Assembly: GCA_034509425.1 (NCBI GenBank)
Contig: JAVTVJ010000975.1
Coordinates: 434,001 to 498,000, forward strand
Length of the DNA: 64,000 nt
DNA from: Eopsaltria australis
Taxonomy: Eukaryota > Chordata > Aves > Passeriformes > Petroicidae
Reading direction: 5' to 3'
The notes under the pieces were generated by a model that was not told the DNA's origin, made no database searches, and saw only the letters and a program-made list of their open reading frames with translations. The translations under genes were made by a program, and so were the position numbers. Below, one piece after another: positions 14,429 to 25,397 of this stretch. The first letter of the stretch is position 1, and each line of letters begins with the position of its first letter.

Positions 14429-14495
14429 AATCCCACTTCCACCTCCCCCCTGCTCTGCCCAAATCCCACTTCCACCTCCCCCCTGCTCCCACCAA
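14429..14495. repeat. Tandem duplication of a 32-bp C-rich unit
   Basis: Two consecutive copies of a unit beginning CTCTGCCCAAATCCCACTTC and ending in CCCCCCTG. Small local duplication with no visible function. Confidence 0.85.
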
Positions 14496-16179
14496 AATCC
14501 CCTTGCACCCCCTCCCAGCAGACCCAGCTGGTGGACAGTCAGTCCAGAATGTTCCCTTTGTCCCTAAGCTTTTCCTTCTCCCTGGAACAGCCACCACCAT
14601 CTGTGCCAAGGCTCAGACTTCTGCTCTCCCCTGGAACAGCACCAGCTTTAACCTCACAGCTGCATCACCCTGAAATTCACACCTGAACACCCCTAAAAAT
14701 CAGTCCTCTAACCCCACACAACAACAGTGGATCTTTGCCCACCACTGGAGACATGCCATTCTTTATTTTTAATCAATCTTTCCTCTACATCCTCCTGTTC
14801 CTCCATAAACTCTCCAGCAAACAATTTTACTCTTCATTTATCTGCTGCTCACTCAAAACATCCATCCCTCTTAATTTCCTCTCTCAAACTTTTAGGTCAA
14901 AATAATTGTATGGAAAAAGGAGATTAACTGAAGACAGGTACCAGTAACACAAACACAAAAAAAACTCAGTGATGATATCTCTAAAATAACTGACAAACTG
15001 TGCAGCATCACCCCTTCAGCAAAATACATCACAGCAATTTTTAAAGAAGATATTAAACATGGAAATCCTCAAAGATAAAAAGAAAAAATTGCTGGGGTTT
15101 TACTGGCAGTTATTTAATGACCCTTTTCACACTGCACTCAAGGGCCCTGTTTTTAAATAGTACAAATTAACTGCTGAACACAAAGAATTCTGCCAGGCTG
15201 GGAGGGCTGAACCCAGGCTAATTCCAGTTCACTCTGCTGGGATAGGGGCAGCTGCTTTTGCAACCCCAAAACCAAGCCTATTCCTAAGCCAGACCTAAGC
15301 AGCAGCTCCCCTGCCCCTGGACTGCAATGAACTGCACACATTTCAATATTGAATTCATTAGACTGGAGGAATGTACAGAAATAAGATTTAAAACCTGATC
15401 AAACACCTCCTTCAACCACACTGCCAAGGAGCAGCTCTCTAGGCAGGGTTCCTTTCCATAAAATCTTTTTTCATTCTCCAATATCTATAGATGCACTTGC
15501 TGGTTTTGTGTCAGTTTTTAAGCTGAAGTGCATTAAAGATATTTTAAGGCAGTTTAACACAATGGGAAAAGCCAGAGACACTTGGCAGACAATGGAGCAA
15601 ACTTGCATATTCACAGGCAGCTCTAGTGGAACACTCTGTAATCACAGGACTGGCTGAAATCAGGGAAAAAAGGGCAACGGTTTTGGTTAATTCTATTTAA
15701 AACTGTGTGAATTAGAAGATTTGTACTGTGAAGTATTTTATAAATGATTAACTGGCAGAAGAATCACAGTGGAAACTCTCCCAACACTCCCAGGGCTCCA
15801 TCCAGCCCGGAATTCTGAGGGAGCCGAGCTCCTGCACGGCACAGCAGCAGAATATTCTAATAAGAACTCTCCTAATCTTCACCCAGCAATAATTTCAAGA
15901 TGATATTATTATTCTCATTTCCTTGAATAATATCCATACTCCAGGGCCATTTTCCTTCTCATATTCAATATCGGGCATGCTCCTATCAAGATTCCTTTCT
16001 TCATATCCTGTCAGGGTATCAATCACTGCCTGCTGTCCACTCAATCCACTTTTGATTTATCAGCCGCCGTCTTTCTGGACTCCATAACTCGACCCAAACC
16101 ATTTTAGCAAGACAGTGACAAATAACACCCAGGATCACATCAACCTGTTCCACTTAGTAAACTAAGGAACAGGAACTGT

Positions 16180-16611
16180 GACATCCCTCCATGAGCATTC
16201 CCTGCTATTCCCCAGCCTGATGTATATTAATGAGGAGCCGCTATTCGAAATGCTCCTTCCACATCAGCATCTAATATGATCAAATTAGGAAATGGGATGA
16301 TTTATTAAATTCCGTGCAGCTGAAATATTCCTTCCCTATCCTCTGCATGTGTGGTTGCAGAGAGGGAGCTGTTGCTTCCAATTTCTCCACAGGAGGATGT
16401 GCCCGCGCTTCGCAGGCGAATTATTGGCTTTAAAAAGATTGCGAGGAGGCGAAATGTTATTAAGCAAATGCTCAGTAAAACAAACTAAATCGGTTTTAAA
16501 ATTCCTAATTTAATGTAAATCTTGGTTGTTTCTGCTGAAATTCAGTTTGTGATCTTATTAAGTCGTATTTGCATTGTACTCCCTCGCTGTAGGACAGCTT
16601 GGAATTTATGG
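16180..16611. promoter_or_regulatory. Candidate regulatory block next to the 100-bp repeat
   Basis: Unique sequence with TGTATATTAATGAGGAGC, ATTATTGGCTTTAAAAAG, TGTTATTAAGCAAATG and TATTTGCATTG (octamer-like). It stops abruptly where the tandem repeat begins. Candidate only, judged from texture. Confidence 0.3.
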
Positions 16612-17300
16612 CATTACTGGAAAGCTCCACTTTTTTGACTTTAAAAATGCATCTAAAACAGAACAGTTATAATGTGTGCAAGTTTCTTTATCCTCTCAAA
16701 TCAAAAACACACCGTTGCTGGGAAGCTCACATTTTTCACTCTAAAAATGCATCTAAACCAGAATGGTTATAATATGTGCAAGTTTCTTTATCTGCTCCAA
16801 TAAAGTACAAGCACTACTGGGGAGCCCCACTTTTTTCACTTTAAAAAATGCATTTAAAATAAAATAGTCAACAATTGCACAAGTTTCCTCACCTTCTCAA
16901 ATAAAACACAACCATTACTGGGAAGCTCACCTTTTTCGCACTCTAAAAATGCATCTAAAATAGATTACTTATAACATGCACAAGTTTTCTTATCTTCTCA
17001 AATAAAGTACAAGAAATTCTGGGGAGTCACCCTTTTTTTTTCCTCTAAAAACTGCATTTAAAATAAAATAGTCAACAATTCCACAGCTTTCTTTATCCTC
17101 CCAAATAAAACACAACCACTGCTGGGAAGCCCCATTTTTATAACTCTAAAAATGCATCTAAAACAGAATAGTTCTCCCATGTGCAAGTTTCTTTATCCTC
17201 TCAAATAATTGCTGGGAAGCTCCACGTTTTTAACTCTAAAAACACACATAAAATAAAATAATCATGATAAGCACAAGTTTTATCTTCTAGAATAAAGCAC
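16612..17300. repeat. 100-bp tandem repeat, seven units of two alternating types
   Basis: The landmark (T/C)TGGGAAGCTCAC recurs at about 16618, 16719, 16818, 16919, 17018, 17124 and 17214. Units 1, 2, 4 and 6 carry ATGCATCTAAAACAGAATAG-type sequence. Units 3 and 5 carry GCATTTAAAATAAAATAGTC followed by AACAATT. Unit 7 is a diverged third type. This is a short satellite-like array with a 200-bp higher-order pattern in its middle. Confidence 0.9.
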
Positions 17301-18575
17301 AAAAAAATCAGTTTAGGTCACACCTATTTAAAATATCTCACACATGTCATTATAAAAATCTAACTTTCCAAAGCAAAACTTGATCTATCTCAGTGTTTTG
17401 CACTGCTGGAGATGTGTAAATCACCTGCTCAAATAAAATACCTGTGTTAGAGAAGTTATTAAAAAAATACATTACTTTCAACACCACCTTTACTACCTTG
17501 AAACACAAATTAAAAGCTGGTAGGGGATTGTGGAGAAAAAAAGATGTTCCAGGATAGAGAACCTGTGCATGATTTATTAAAAAAAAAACAACTCCAGGGA
17601 TTTAAAGAGGCCATGTAACACACCTTAACTCCTAATATGAAGGTAATTTTCTAGAGACAGACTCATAATAAATAAAATAAAATCTAAAAATGGCATTTGC
17701 TCAGCTCCCAAAGGGAATAATCCAGCAGGAATTTTACAAATACAGAGCTGATCTTCCCTTTCCTGCAGCTTTCCAGGTGGAGCAGCAGCTTTTCCTCCCT
17801 CCCTGGCCATCCAGGAGCTGGAAATCACCAGGAATATTTCCCTGGGTAACACATTCCTCACTGCAGGAACATGAGGAGCTGCCTGAGTTACTCTGGATCC
17901 TTTCATTAATTATTTACAAGTGGTTTCTTCAGCTGAAAAGTCATGGGACAATAAGTTGCCCCACCCTGAACAAAAATAAAAAAATCAGGGCTTACAGGTG
18001 GAATTGATGAAAATTCCACACCAGCCCTATAAATCCAGATATTTTCCATGGCAAGCATTGGCACACCTGCCCCAGGTGTGCCTGGGCACAGATGGCAACC
18101 CCGGATCCTGAATCACCTTTTCCCACCATTTTTATTTTTAGGTTTGTTTTTCTACCCCTCCATCACATTCCCCCTCTCCCCCACAAACTCTTCTCCATCC
18201 TCAGGAATCCTGAAGTCCCTGAAAAGCTGGTGAGCCCTTGGATTGGGTGATTTTGAGGCAGAAAAGGGATTATTTGGCATCACTGCAAGACCTCAGCGCT
18301 GACAAGCAGGGCAAGCACAGGCCTGGAGGAGCTTTGTGCTAAAGCAAGATTTAACTCTCCAAAATCAGATTAACCCACAGCTGCTCAGTGCCACATTACA
18401 GCAGACTCAGAAAAATCCCAATAAAGGATGGAACATGTCCTGTTGGATTTAATTTTAAGCTTTTGGACTCTCCTAGGATCATTTAGGATGTTGTTTATCA
18501 ATATTTTCCCTCAGTGGGTGTGAACAGGAGCAGCATTTAAAATATTGTGCAGCTCTACCCCTGAGTGCTGCACAT

Positions 18576-18760
18576 TTGATACACAAATATCTGATACATG
18601 TAATATTTTATATAAAATATCTGATACATATAATATTACATAATAAATATTTGATACACAAAATACCTGCTACGTGAAACACTTGACATACAAAATACCT
18701 GATAAATGAAATATTTAATACATAAAATACCTAATACATAAAATATTTTTATATTTTCTA
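18576..18760. repeat. AT-rich tandem repeat, about 20-bp unit
   Basis: Imperfect copies of ACAAAATACCTGATACATGA / AAATATCTGATACATATAAT. A separate 58-bp local duplication around TAAA(C/T)CATAGCTAAT follows at 18861 and 18919. Confidence 0.85.
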
Positions 18761-20141
18761 GTATTTTCTAGCACTAACCATGTTTTTCAAGTTTTTAGGT
18801 GCCTGATTTCCATATATTGTAACCACAATTAAAACCAAATCCCTTGGAAAAGATGACCACTAAACCATAGCTAATAAGATCTGCAATTTATATTTATTTT
18901 ATATTATTTTATGGCCATTAAATCATAGCTAATGAGGTCTGTAATTTATTATATATAATTTTATTGTGGTAAAAACTATTTTAAGTCAGTTTATCACATT
19001 TCCTAACACTGAGCATGTGACATACTAAAAAAACCTTCATTTACTCCTCATTCTCCTGACATTTTTGTGGGTTCAAACTGATTTTCTTTGCAAAAAAAGG
19101 GGGAAATTCAAAGGAGTATCTGTACATATATGGAGGATACTTCAAGAAAAGTGAGGCAGTTCAATTTCTAAATTTATTTCTAAATCTAAATAATCAAATT
19201 TCTACTCCAAAGGCACTGCAGCAATAAAGGGTCCAGGCACCTCCTCCAATGAACAGCTGGGAATCAGTCATGGCACAGCACAAATCAGAGAAAGCAGAAT
19301 ATTCACATCTTTCACTAATAATTTTTCAATATTTAGAGGCAACAGCTCTCCTAGTTTGGATATGGAAATCACAAGTCTAACAAATTCTTAGTGCAGGCAC
19401 ACAAAATCACCTGGCTGGAGATTTTAAGTATGTACCCAACCAGCTCTGAGCTGCCTGATCCACTCAATAATTAATTTAAAATCATTAGAAAATGCTAATG
19501 GGAAACTTGGTATCCAGGGATAAACGCTTAATTGAAAAACACAGACAAACACAACATGAGCTTCCTTTAATTAAAGAAGAAAAGCAGATTTTATAACACC
19601 TTTTGCAACTTCTAGGTAAGATGTAAATATTTAAATTGTGAAACATTTGTTTGTCACAAACCAATGCATGAAAACTTTCACTGCAGACATCCTCAAATAT
19701 TAATAAAAGGTTGCACAACTAAATACTCAGCCTTTTCCAAGAGAAAATCACAGAGGAGAAAATCAGTTTGTTCCAAGCTTCAGGGCACCAATGTTATGTG
19801 GGGGGGGAATTACAGAAAGCAGGAACCCAAAAAAATCCACAAGATATTCCCATGAAATGATTCCAAGAAATCAAGAGACCCTATTAATGTTTTTCTTTTG
19901 CTTGAATCAAATGCAAAATAAATCTCTTATCTTCAAATTTGTTTCACCAGGGTAACTGAAAGATTTACTGTGTGGAAAGCCCTCCAGAAATCCCAAATTA
20001 GGAATTTCAAGGGATGTGTGGTTTGACCATCACCTGCAGCCACTATTCCCACTTATCCCAAGCTCAGTAATCATGTCAGGATTTTCCAGGAATAGTTTTC
20101 CAGTGGAAATAACACAGTTTTTTCCCAGGGAAGGCTCTTAC

Positions 20142-20267
20142 CTCCGGGTTCTGCTCTTTGACCTGGATCTTTGGGACCTGTAGGATTTTCCTCTACCCCT
20201 GGAGCGGCTCCGGCTGCGCTTCCTCCTGGAGCCGTAGGAAGAGCTGCTGCTGGATCTGTGTCTGCGC
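20142..20267 (-). CDS. RSRC1: RSRC1 exon 3
   Basis: A 126-nt exon (42 codons, same phase at both ends) read on the minus strand, between acceptor CTCTGTTGCAG and donor GGTAAGAG. It encodes the second Ser run followed by [16 protein letters not shown] and RSRSKSRTR. Being a multiple of three it could be skipped or extended without a frame shift. Its acceptor sits at the end of a tandem array whose units resemble that acceptor (see the repeat at 20268-21254). Confidence 0.92.
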
Positions 20268-23175
20268 CTGCAACAGAGCCAGGGGTGAGCCCAAAAAACA
20301 GGGACAAACCCCCCACAATCCCTGAGAAAACAGAGCCAGGATGAGGCTGGCACTGCCCACAAACCCCCCAAAACACAGGGATAAACCTCCCACAACTCCT
20401 GAGAAAACAGAGCCAGGGCTGAGGGGGGATTGCTCCCAAACCCCCCAAAACACAGAGCCAGGGTGAGGCTGATACTGCTCCCAAACCCCCCACAATTCCT
20501 GAGAAAACAGAGCCAGGGGTGAGGGCAGCACTGCCCCCCAACCCCCCAAAACACAGGGATTAATCCCCGACAACTCCTGAGAAAACAGAGCCAGGGGTGA
20601 GGCTGGCACTACTCCCAAACCTCTCAAAAAATACGGACAAAACCCCAAAAATTCCTGAGAAAACAGAGCCAAGGTGAGGGGGGCACTCCTCCCAAACCCC
20701 TAAAAACAGGGACAAACCCCCCACAATCGCTGAGAAAACAGGGCAAGGGGACACTACTCCCAAACCCCCCAAAAAACAGGGACAAATCCCCAAAAATTCC
20801 TGAGAGAACAGGGCAAGAGGTAAGGGGGGCACTGCTCCCAAACCCCCAAAGACAGGGACAAACCCCCCACAATCCCTGAGAAAACAGAGCCAGGGGTGAG
20901 GGGACACTACTCCCAAATCCCAAAAAAAAAAACCAGAGACAAACCCCCAAAACTTCCTGAGAGAACAGAGCCAGGGTGAGGCTGGAACTGCCCCCAAACC
21001 CCAATGAACTGGGACAAATTCCTGACAACTCCTGAGAAAACAGAGCCAGGGTGAGGCTGACACTGCTCAGAAAACACCCCAAAAACAGGGACAAGACCCC
21101 CAAAATTCCTGAGAAAACAGAGGCAGGGTGAGGATGGCACTGGCCCCAAACCCCCAACAACTCCTGAGAAGACAGGGCCAGGGGTGAGGCTGGCACTGCT
21201 CCCAAACCCCTCCAAAACCAGGGACAAACCCCCAACAATTCCTGAGAAAACACGTATGGACCTGGGGGCTGGAGAAGCCTCAAATCCCACTATTCCTCCA
21301 TAACAAGTGACTCACATACACAGGGACACTACTACCCTACAGAGCTGATCCTCCAAAACCCACACCCCAAGCAAGAAGTGGGGTTTGGGTGGGGTCCTTA
21401 AGTACTATTAGTGGTAATCAGTTAATCAGTGTTAATTTAGGTCATTTGAGTTCATTTAAGGGCAGTTCCCTCCTGACTCCAATCAGGAATCAAAAGGGTC
21501 TCTTCCTTTTCCCCTCCCTCCCAGTTTTGTTTACTCAAAGAATAAATTCTCCTGCACCAAAGAGAAAGGTGAAAGAAAAGAAATTAAACCCAAAATCCAA
21601 ATTGAATCCAAATCTTAACTTTTCCTCTCCATCTCCCCAGTAGTTAGCTAATTAACAATTACAATCCTCCCTATTTTTGGCCTTCATGTGTGATTAATAT
21701 TAAAATAAAACACCATGGAAACACTTCTGGAATTCAGGATGTGCTCAGTGACTGTTCAGCATAAAGGAAAGGGGATGGAATGCTGGAGAGGATATGCAGG
21801 GTAACTGCTGAAGAACAGGGCTGCACCTGCACAGGGAATGTGATGTTTCTGCCGGATGAGGGATGGGAATCCCAGAAACTGCTGCCTTTGGTTCCTGAGG
21901 GTCAGGGATAAAGCCAGCATGGAACAGGGACTGAACTGCCAGGAGCAAATGCCCTGCCCCAAGGGCAAAGCCAAGACCCCAAAAGCTGAGCCTTGGGCCT
22001 TTCCTGGTTGCAGTTTGAGTGTCCTGGTCCCCATCCAGCCCTAATCCCACTCTGGTTTCCCTGGGAGCTGGCCATGGCTGTGCTGGAATAACGGGATCCA
22101 GCTGCTCATGGCTGGGATCACAGCCCAGGGCATCCTGCCCTGGCCCTGGGGGGATGGAGATCCCAGCAGGAGAAAGGGCTGGGAATAAACCCCTGAGCTC
22201 CCTCCTCACCTCACCCTGCAGCCACTCCAGAAAGGTTTGGCAGGAGCATTTCCTGCTGGATTTACAGGGCAGCTGCACACCAGGGGTGTTTTCCAGCTCC
22301 ACTTCCTCATAAATTCACCAGCAGGAGCCAGGATGGGGCCACGGAGCTGCTCCTGGGCTGGAGCCCCTCTGGAGCCAGGCTGGGAGAGCTGGGAATGTCC
22401 AGCCTGGAGAGGAGAAAGGTTCAGGGAGAGCTCAGAGCCCCTTGCAGGGCCTAAAGGGCTCCAGGAGAGCTGGAGAGGGACTGGGGACAAGGCATGGAGG
22501 GACAGGACAAGGGGAATGGCTTCCCACTGCCAGAGGGTAGTTGGATGGGATGTTGGGAAGGAATTGTTCCCTGGGAGGGTGGGGAGGGGCTGGGCTGGAA
22601 TTCCCAGATTTGCTGTGGCTGCCCCTGGATCCCTGGCAGTGCCCAAGGCCAGGATGGACATTGGGGCTTGGAGCAGCCTGGGACAGTGGGAGGTGTCCCG
22701 GCTGGGAGGAGAAAGGAGGAGTTATTTTGGCTGCCTGGGCTTCCTCTGGTTTAATGCAGAAGTTTCCTTTGGATCTGCACATTCCCTGCTTTATTCTCCT
22801 GGGGGGGAAGGAGGTGTGGGTATTTCTGGGCACGGGGGTGGGTTTGGGGGTTTTATTTTGATGAAAGTGAAAACATTTTCACACGTCTCAAGGCTCAGAA
22901 CAAATCCCAACCCACGGGATGCAAACACTTCCAGCTTCCTGCCGTAACATGAAAGAGCTCAACTTCCAAAAACTCCTACAAATGCACCTTTTCTCATAGG
23001 AATGGGACCAAGACTGGAGATCCCGAGAGCGCGACCTGGACCTGGATTTCCTCCCCGATTTCTTGCGGCTGTAGGTGCGGCTGTCCGAGGAGCTGCTGGA
23101 GGAGGAGCGTCTGCGGTGCTTCTTCTTCCTCCTGCTCCTGCTCTCCTCCTCCGTGTCCGAGGAGCGCCTCCCCAT
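20142..23175 (-). CDS. RSRC1: RSRC1 (SRrp53), N-terminal coding part, exons 2-3
   Basis: RSRC1 is an arginine/serine-rich nuclear speckle protein, also called SRrp53, known to act in the second step of pre-mRNA splicing and in 3' splice-site selection. Two coding exons are visible on the minus strand, 23175-22988 (residues 1-62 plus two bases) and 20267-20142 (residues 63-104 plus two bases). The protein begins [20 protein letters not shown], then has a seven-serine run (24-30), an RS-dipeptide stretch (44-51), a second serine run (68-73) and more RS/SR repeats to residue 104. This matches the RS domain that fills the N-terminal part of the family. The later coiled-coil part is not in the window, since exon 4 onward must lie beyond position 1. 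The join is in phase: AG at the end of exon 2 plus G of exon 3 gives an Arg codon. It is divergent from SHOX2, as in other amniotes. Confidence 0.93.
20268..21254. repeat. About 77-bp minisatellite of acceptor-like units, RSRC1 intron 2
   Basis: About 13 units. The core CCTGAGAAAACAGAGCCAGG begins at 20321, 20398, 20498, 20576, 20654, 20729 (variant CGCTGAG), 20799, 20875, 20956, 21031, 21108, 21163 and 21241. Spacing is mostly 70-81 bp, with one 100-bp and one 55-bp step. Read on the RSRC1 strand each unit carries CTGGCTCTGTTTTCTCAGG, a good polypyrimidine-AG acceptor, followed by a G-run-rich segment. The last unit merges with the true exon 3 acceptor (CCCCTGGCTCTGTTGCAG). Long open frames on the minus strand across it are repeat artefacts. 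Confidence 0.93.
22333..22705 (+). mobile_element. CR1 LINE 3'-end fragment, sense on plus
   Basis: Long CR1 fragment in RSRC1 intron 2, antisense to the gene. It contains the landmarks in order: a CAGCCTGGAGAGGAGAA-like segment, a GAGAGGGACT segment, GGACAAGGGGAATGGCTT, a GAAGGAATTGTTCCC-type segment, ATCCCTGGCAGTGCCCAAGG and GGGACAGTGGGAGGTGTCCC. The terminal 8-bp repeat end is missing, so it is truncated at both ends. Confidence 0.85.
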
Positions 23176-23182
23176 CTCCGAA
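22988..23182 (-). CDS. RSRC1: RSRC1 exon 2, first coding exon
   Basis: On the minus strand the exon follows a TTTTTGTGCAG acceptor and begins with seven untranslated bases (TTCGGAG) before the ATG at 23175. It ends GAGAAAAG with donor GTGCAT at 22987. It encodes 62 residues plus two bases of codon 63, covering [10 protein letters not shown], a KKKHRRR basic run, a poly-Ser run and an RSRSRSR segment. The first ATG of the exon is the accepted RSRC1 start, and no upstream in-frame ATG lies in the exon. Confidence 0.93.
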
Positions 23183-23334
23183 CTGCACAAAAACAAACAT
23201 TCCCATCTGTGAGGAAAGCTCGTGTCTACGTCTCATTTGTTTATATTTATATAAAAATAAAAACACGCGGTTCCCCCTCCTCCTGTCCCTGTTCCCTGGG
23301 AGCAGAGCCCGACCCCCCCGAGCCCCCTCCAGTC

Positions 23335-23480
23335 AGGGACTGTGCAGAGCCACAAGGTCCCCCCTGAGCCTCCTTTGCTCCAGGCTCAGCCCCTTCCCAG
23401 CTCCCTCAGGGGTTCTCCAGCCCCTTCCCAGCTCCGTTCCCTTCTCTGCTCCTCCTCTTCCCAGCACAGACGGCTCCAAC
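23335..23480 (-). mobile_element. CR1 fragment, minus
   Basis: Reverse complement of the CR1 segment around CAGAGCCACAAGGTCCCCCC and TGAGCCTCCTTTGCTCCAGG. It is a near duplicate of the copy at 61,950-62,090. It lies in RSRC1 intron 1 next to the CpG block, in the same orientation as the gene. Confidence 0.7.
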
Positions 23481-23961
23481 TCGCTCATTTCCTCCAGCCA
23501 AACTTTGGCTTTTCCTCACACTTTTGGCCTCCTGATGCAGCGGGGAGAGCCTGGAGCAGAACAAAGCATAAATTCAGCGTTAGGGACACAGGAATCCCTC
23601 CCCAGCAGTGCCCGGAGCTGCAGCAAGCAGGAGACAGGACTCAAGGGAACATCGTGCTAGAAAACGCCGCGTTCAGGACACGGCACCTGCCTCCAGAACC
23701 CCCAGCAGCGCCGTGCAGAGCCCGGGCCAGGCCCGTGAGCACCGGCATCTCCCCAGCAAGCAGCTGCTCCGGGGGCTCCTCCCGCAGCCCAACCCGTGCG
23801 CATCGCTCGGCAACGCCCAGCGGAGCGGGGACATTCCCGAGCGGGGCTCCCCGGCCGCGACCGCGGCTCTGCCCCCTCACAGCCCGCACCGGAGGCCGCG
23901 CGGCCGCTCCGCACCCCGGCCCTGCAGCGGCCGCCGATCCGCCCCTGCCGTGCCCCGCGGG

Positions 23962-24031
23962 CGTGTCCCGTGTCCCTGCTGTCCCCCGTGTCCCCGCTGT
24001 CCCCCGTGTCCCCCGTGTCCCCGCTGGTCCC
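23962..24031. repeat. GTCCCCGTGTCCC-type minisatellite in RSRC1 intron 1
   Basis: About seven imperfect copies of a 9-10 bp unit (variants of GTGTCCCCC and CTGTCCCCC). On the RSRC1 sense strand this is a run of GGGGGACACG/GGGGACAGC units starting within 10 nt of the predicted exon 1 donor. Its regular G-runs could form a G-quadruplex in RNA. Confidence 0.8.
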
Positions 24032-24035
24032 GTAC

Positions 24036-24200
24036 CTGCCGCTGCCGCTGCCGCCGCGGGCCCGGGGTTCGAGCCCAGCGCCTTCCGGGGCGGCGGGCAG
24101 GCAGCGCCAATCCACCGCCGAGCGCGCCCAGGCGGGCACAGCGAGCGCCGAGCCATCGATGCGGCGCACCGTCGAGCGCCCACGCGAGACGGGCAGGGCC
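24036..24200 (-). other. RSRC1: RSRC1 non-coding exon 1, 3' end (5' end not resolved)
   Basis: On the minus strand, a (GGCAGC)n-like segment ends in CAG followed by a consensus donor GTACGG at 24035-24030, inside a dense CpG block and 853 nt upstream of the exon 2 acceptor. This is the best donor for the untranslated first exon. The transcription start cannot be read from the sequence, so the 5' limit given is only a placeholder. Exon prediction by donor match and position, not by homology. Confidence 0.4.
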
Positions 24201-25397
24201 GGGGTCGGACCGGGGTCGGGGTCCCGGTGCCCACGGGGGGTGCAGAGCCCACGCAGAGCTGTCAGCACCGTGCCCAACGCGGTGACCAAAGCAGCGACCC
24301 ACGGGCGCACCGCGTGTCCCGCCCGCTCCGTGTCCCGCCGCGGGTGACGGGGACAGCGGCACGGAGCGGTTTTCGTTCAGTCCCGGAGAGTTAAAGCAGG
24401 GTCGGTGTTTTGTGGCCCCGAGAGCCGCCCCCGCGGGCGGAGGGCAGCGCTCCACGCGCGGCGTGGGCACCGCGGTCGAGCCCGCGGGCGGGCACGGACC
24501 GAGCCGGGCCCCGCCGGGCCGAGCGGAGCCTCCGCCGGGCAGCGACCACAAATAGAACGGAAGGACTGAACCAATTCGCTGAATTCGATCTTTTTAAACC
24601 CAATTTGGTTCGTTTAACGCAAGCTCCCCGAGCACACGCTCCCCCGCCACGGGAACGGCGGAACGCGCGTGGGAACAAACGAAATGTCCGGGCGGAGGGG
24701 CCGGGCAGGGTCACCCGGCCGGGCGGCAGCCGCGGCGGGCTCGGTCACGCCGATTCCCCCGTTCCCGATGCCCCCGGGACCGTAAACGCCCCTCGGGAGC
24801 GGCTCCCGGGCGGCGCGACCCCGGCACGGGACTCGCTGCCTGTCGCGACAGAATCGCGTGTGACCGACTCTGAACAAACCCCGACGCACCCCCGGTACCG
24901 ACCCTGCCGCGGTAAATGAACGCTCCGTTACGTGAAGTCATCGCCCCAAAGGTCAATGAAAAATCGATACGCAGGCAAGAGTTAAACAATTCTGAATAAT
25001 TTATTAGAATTTAGCCAAGGTGGAAGAGAGAGAAGCGAGTTCCGTCAACAGAAGTGCTCCGTGGTGGGATTTCAAAAAAAACCAAGGGGAAGCAATCCTG
25101 GCGATACCGGCGTGCTCGGCTCTGATCTGATGCGCGCCCGCGTTCCTCGCTGTCAATTATCCCCCCGTTCATTCGCGGCGTTCGGGAGCCCACGGAGGAA
25201 CTTTTGCGGCTCCCGCGGGGCCGCGGCCGCTCCGGTTCGCTGCGCCCGGGGCTGCGGGGCTGACCCGACCCACGCGGGGCGGTGCGCGGAGCCTGCGCGC
25301 CCCCGCCGCCCCCCCGCGCGTCCCGGTGGCCACTCCCCCGCCGCCCCGGCCCCTCTCCGCGCCGCGCTCGCCCGGGACCTCGCGCACGGTCCCGCGC

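Larger units (their letters stand above)
1..20141 (-). other. RSRC1: RSRC1 intron 3 (partial), transposon-poor
   Basis: Everything left of the exon 3 donor at 20141 is intron, provided the next RSRC1 exon lies beyond the window; no further RS-rich exon of RSRC1 was found here. The intron is AT-rich with only a few CR1 pieces (890-985, 2000-2225, 12462-12745). It contains tandem repeats at 1-130, 16,612-17,300 and 18,576-18,760 and candidate regulatory blocks at 2820-3180, 10430-11060 and 16180-16611. In the stretches 131-890, 3180-10430, 11060-12460, 12750-16180 and 18760-20141 I see only unique AT-rich sequence, short A- or T-runs (3954-3972, 7927-7941, 11157-11170) and no supportable gene. 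Confidence 0.75.

Noticed and set aside
16612..17300. CRISPR-like array
   Set aside because: Units are contiguous diverging tandem repeats without unique spacers, in a vertebrate intron.
20560..21283. Minus-strand open frames of 167 and 219 codons with repeating LFSQEL / PCFLGG peptides
   Set aside because: They translate the intronic minisatellite in shifting frames. There is no independent start context or protein family, and the region is RSRC1 intron 2.
21745..22947. Frames of 185 and 236 codons in RSRC1 intron 2
   Set aside because: They overlap the CR1 copy at 22,333-22,705 or adjacent unique intron, with no splice-linked or family support.
23342..24394. Plus-strand 350-codon frame and overlapping long frames on both strands
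   Set aside because: They lie in the CpG block, begin inside a CR1 fragment, are low-complexity Arg/Pro/Ala, and overlap RSRC1 exon 1. Base composition explains the lack of stops.
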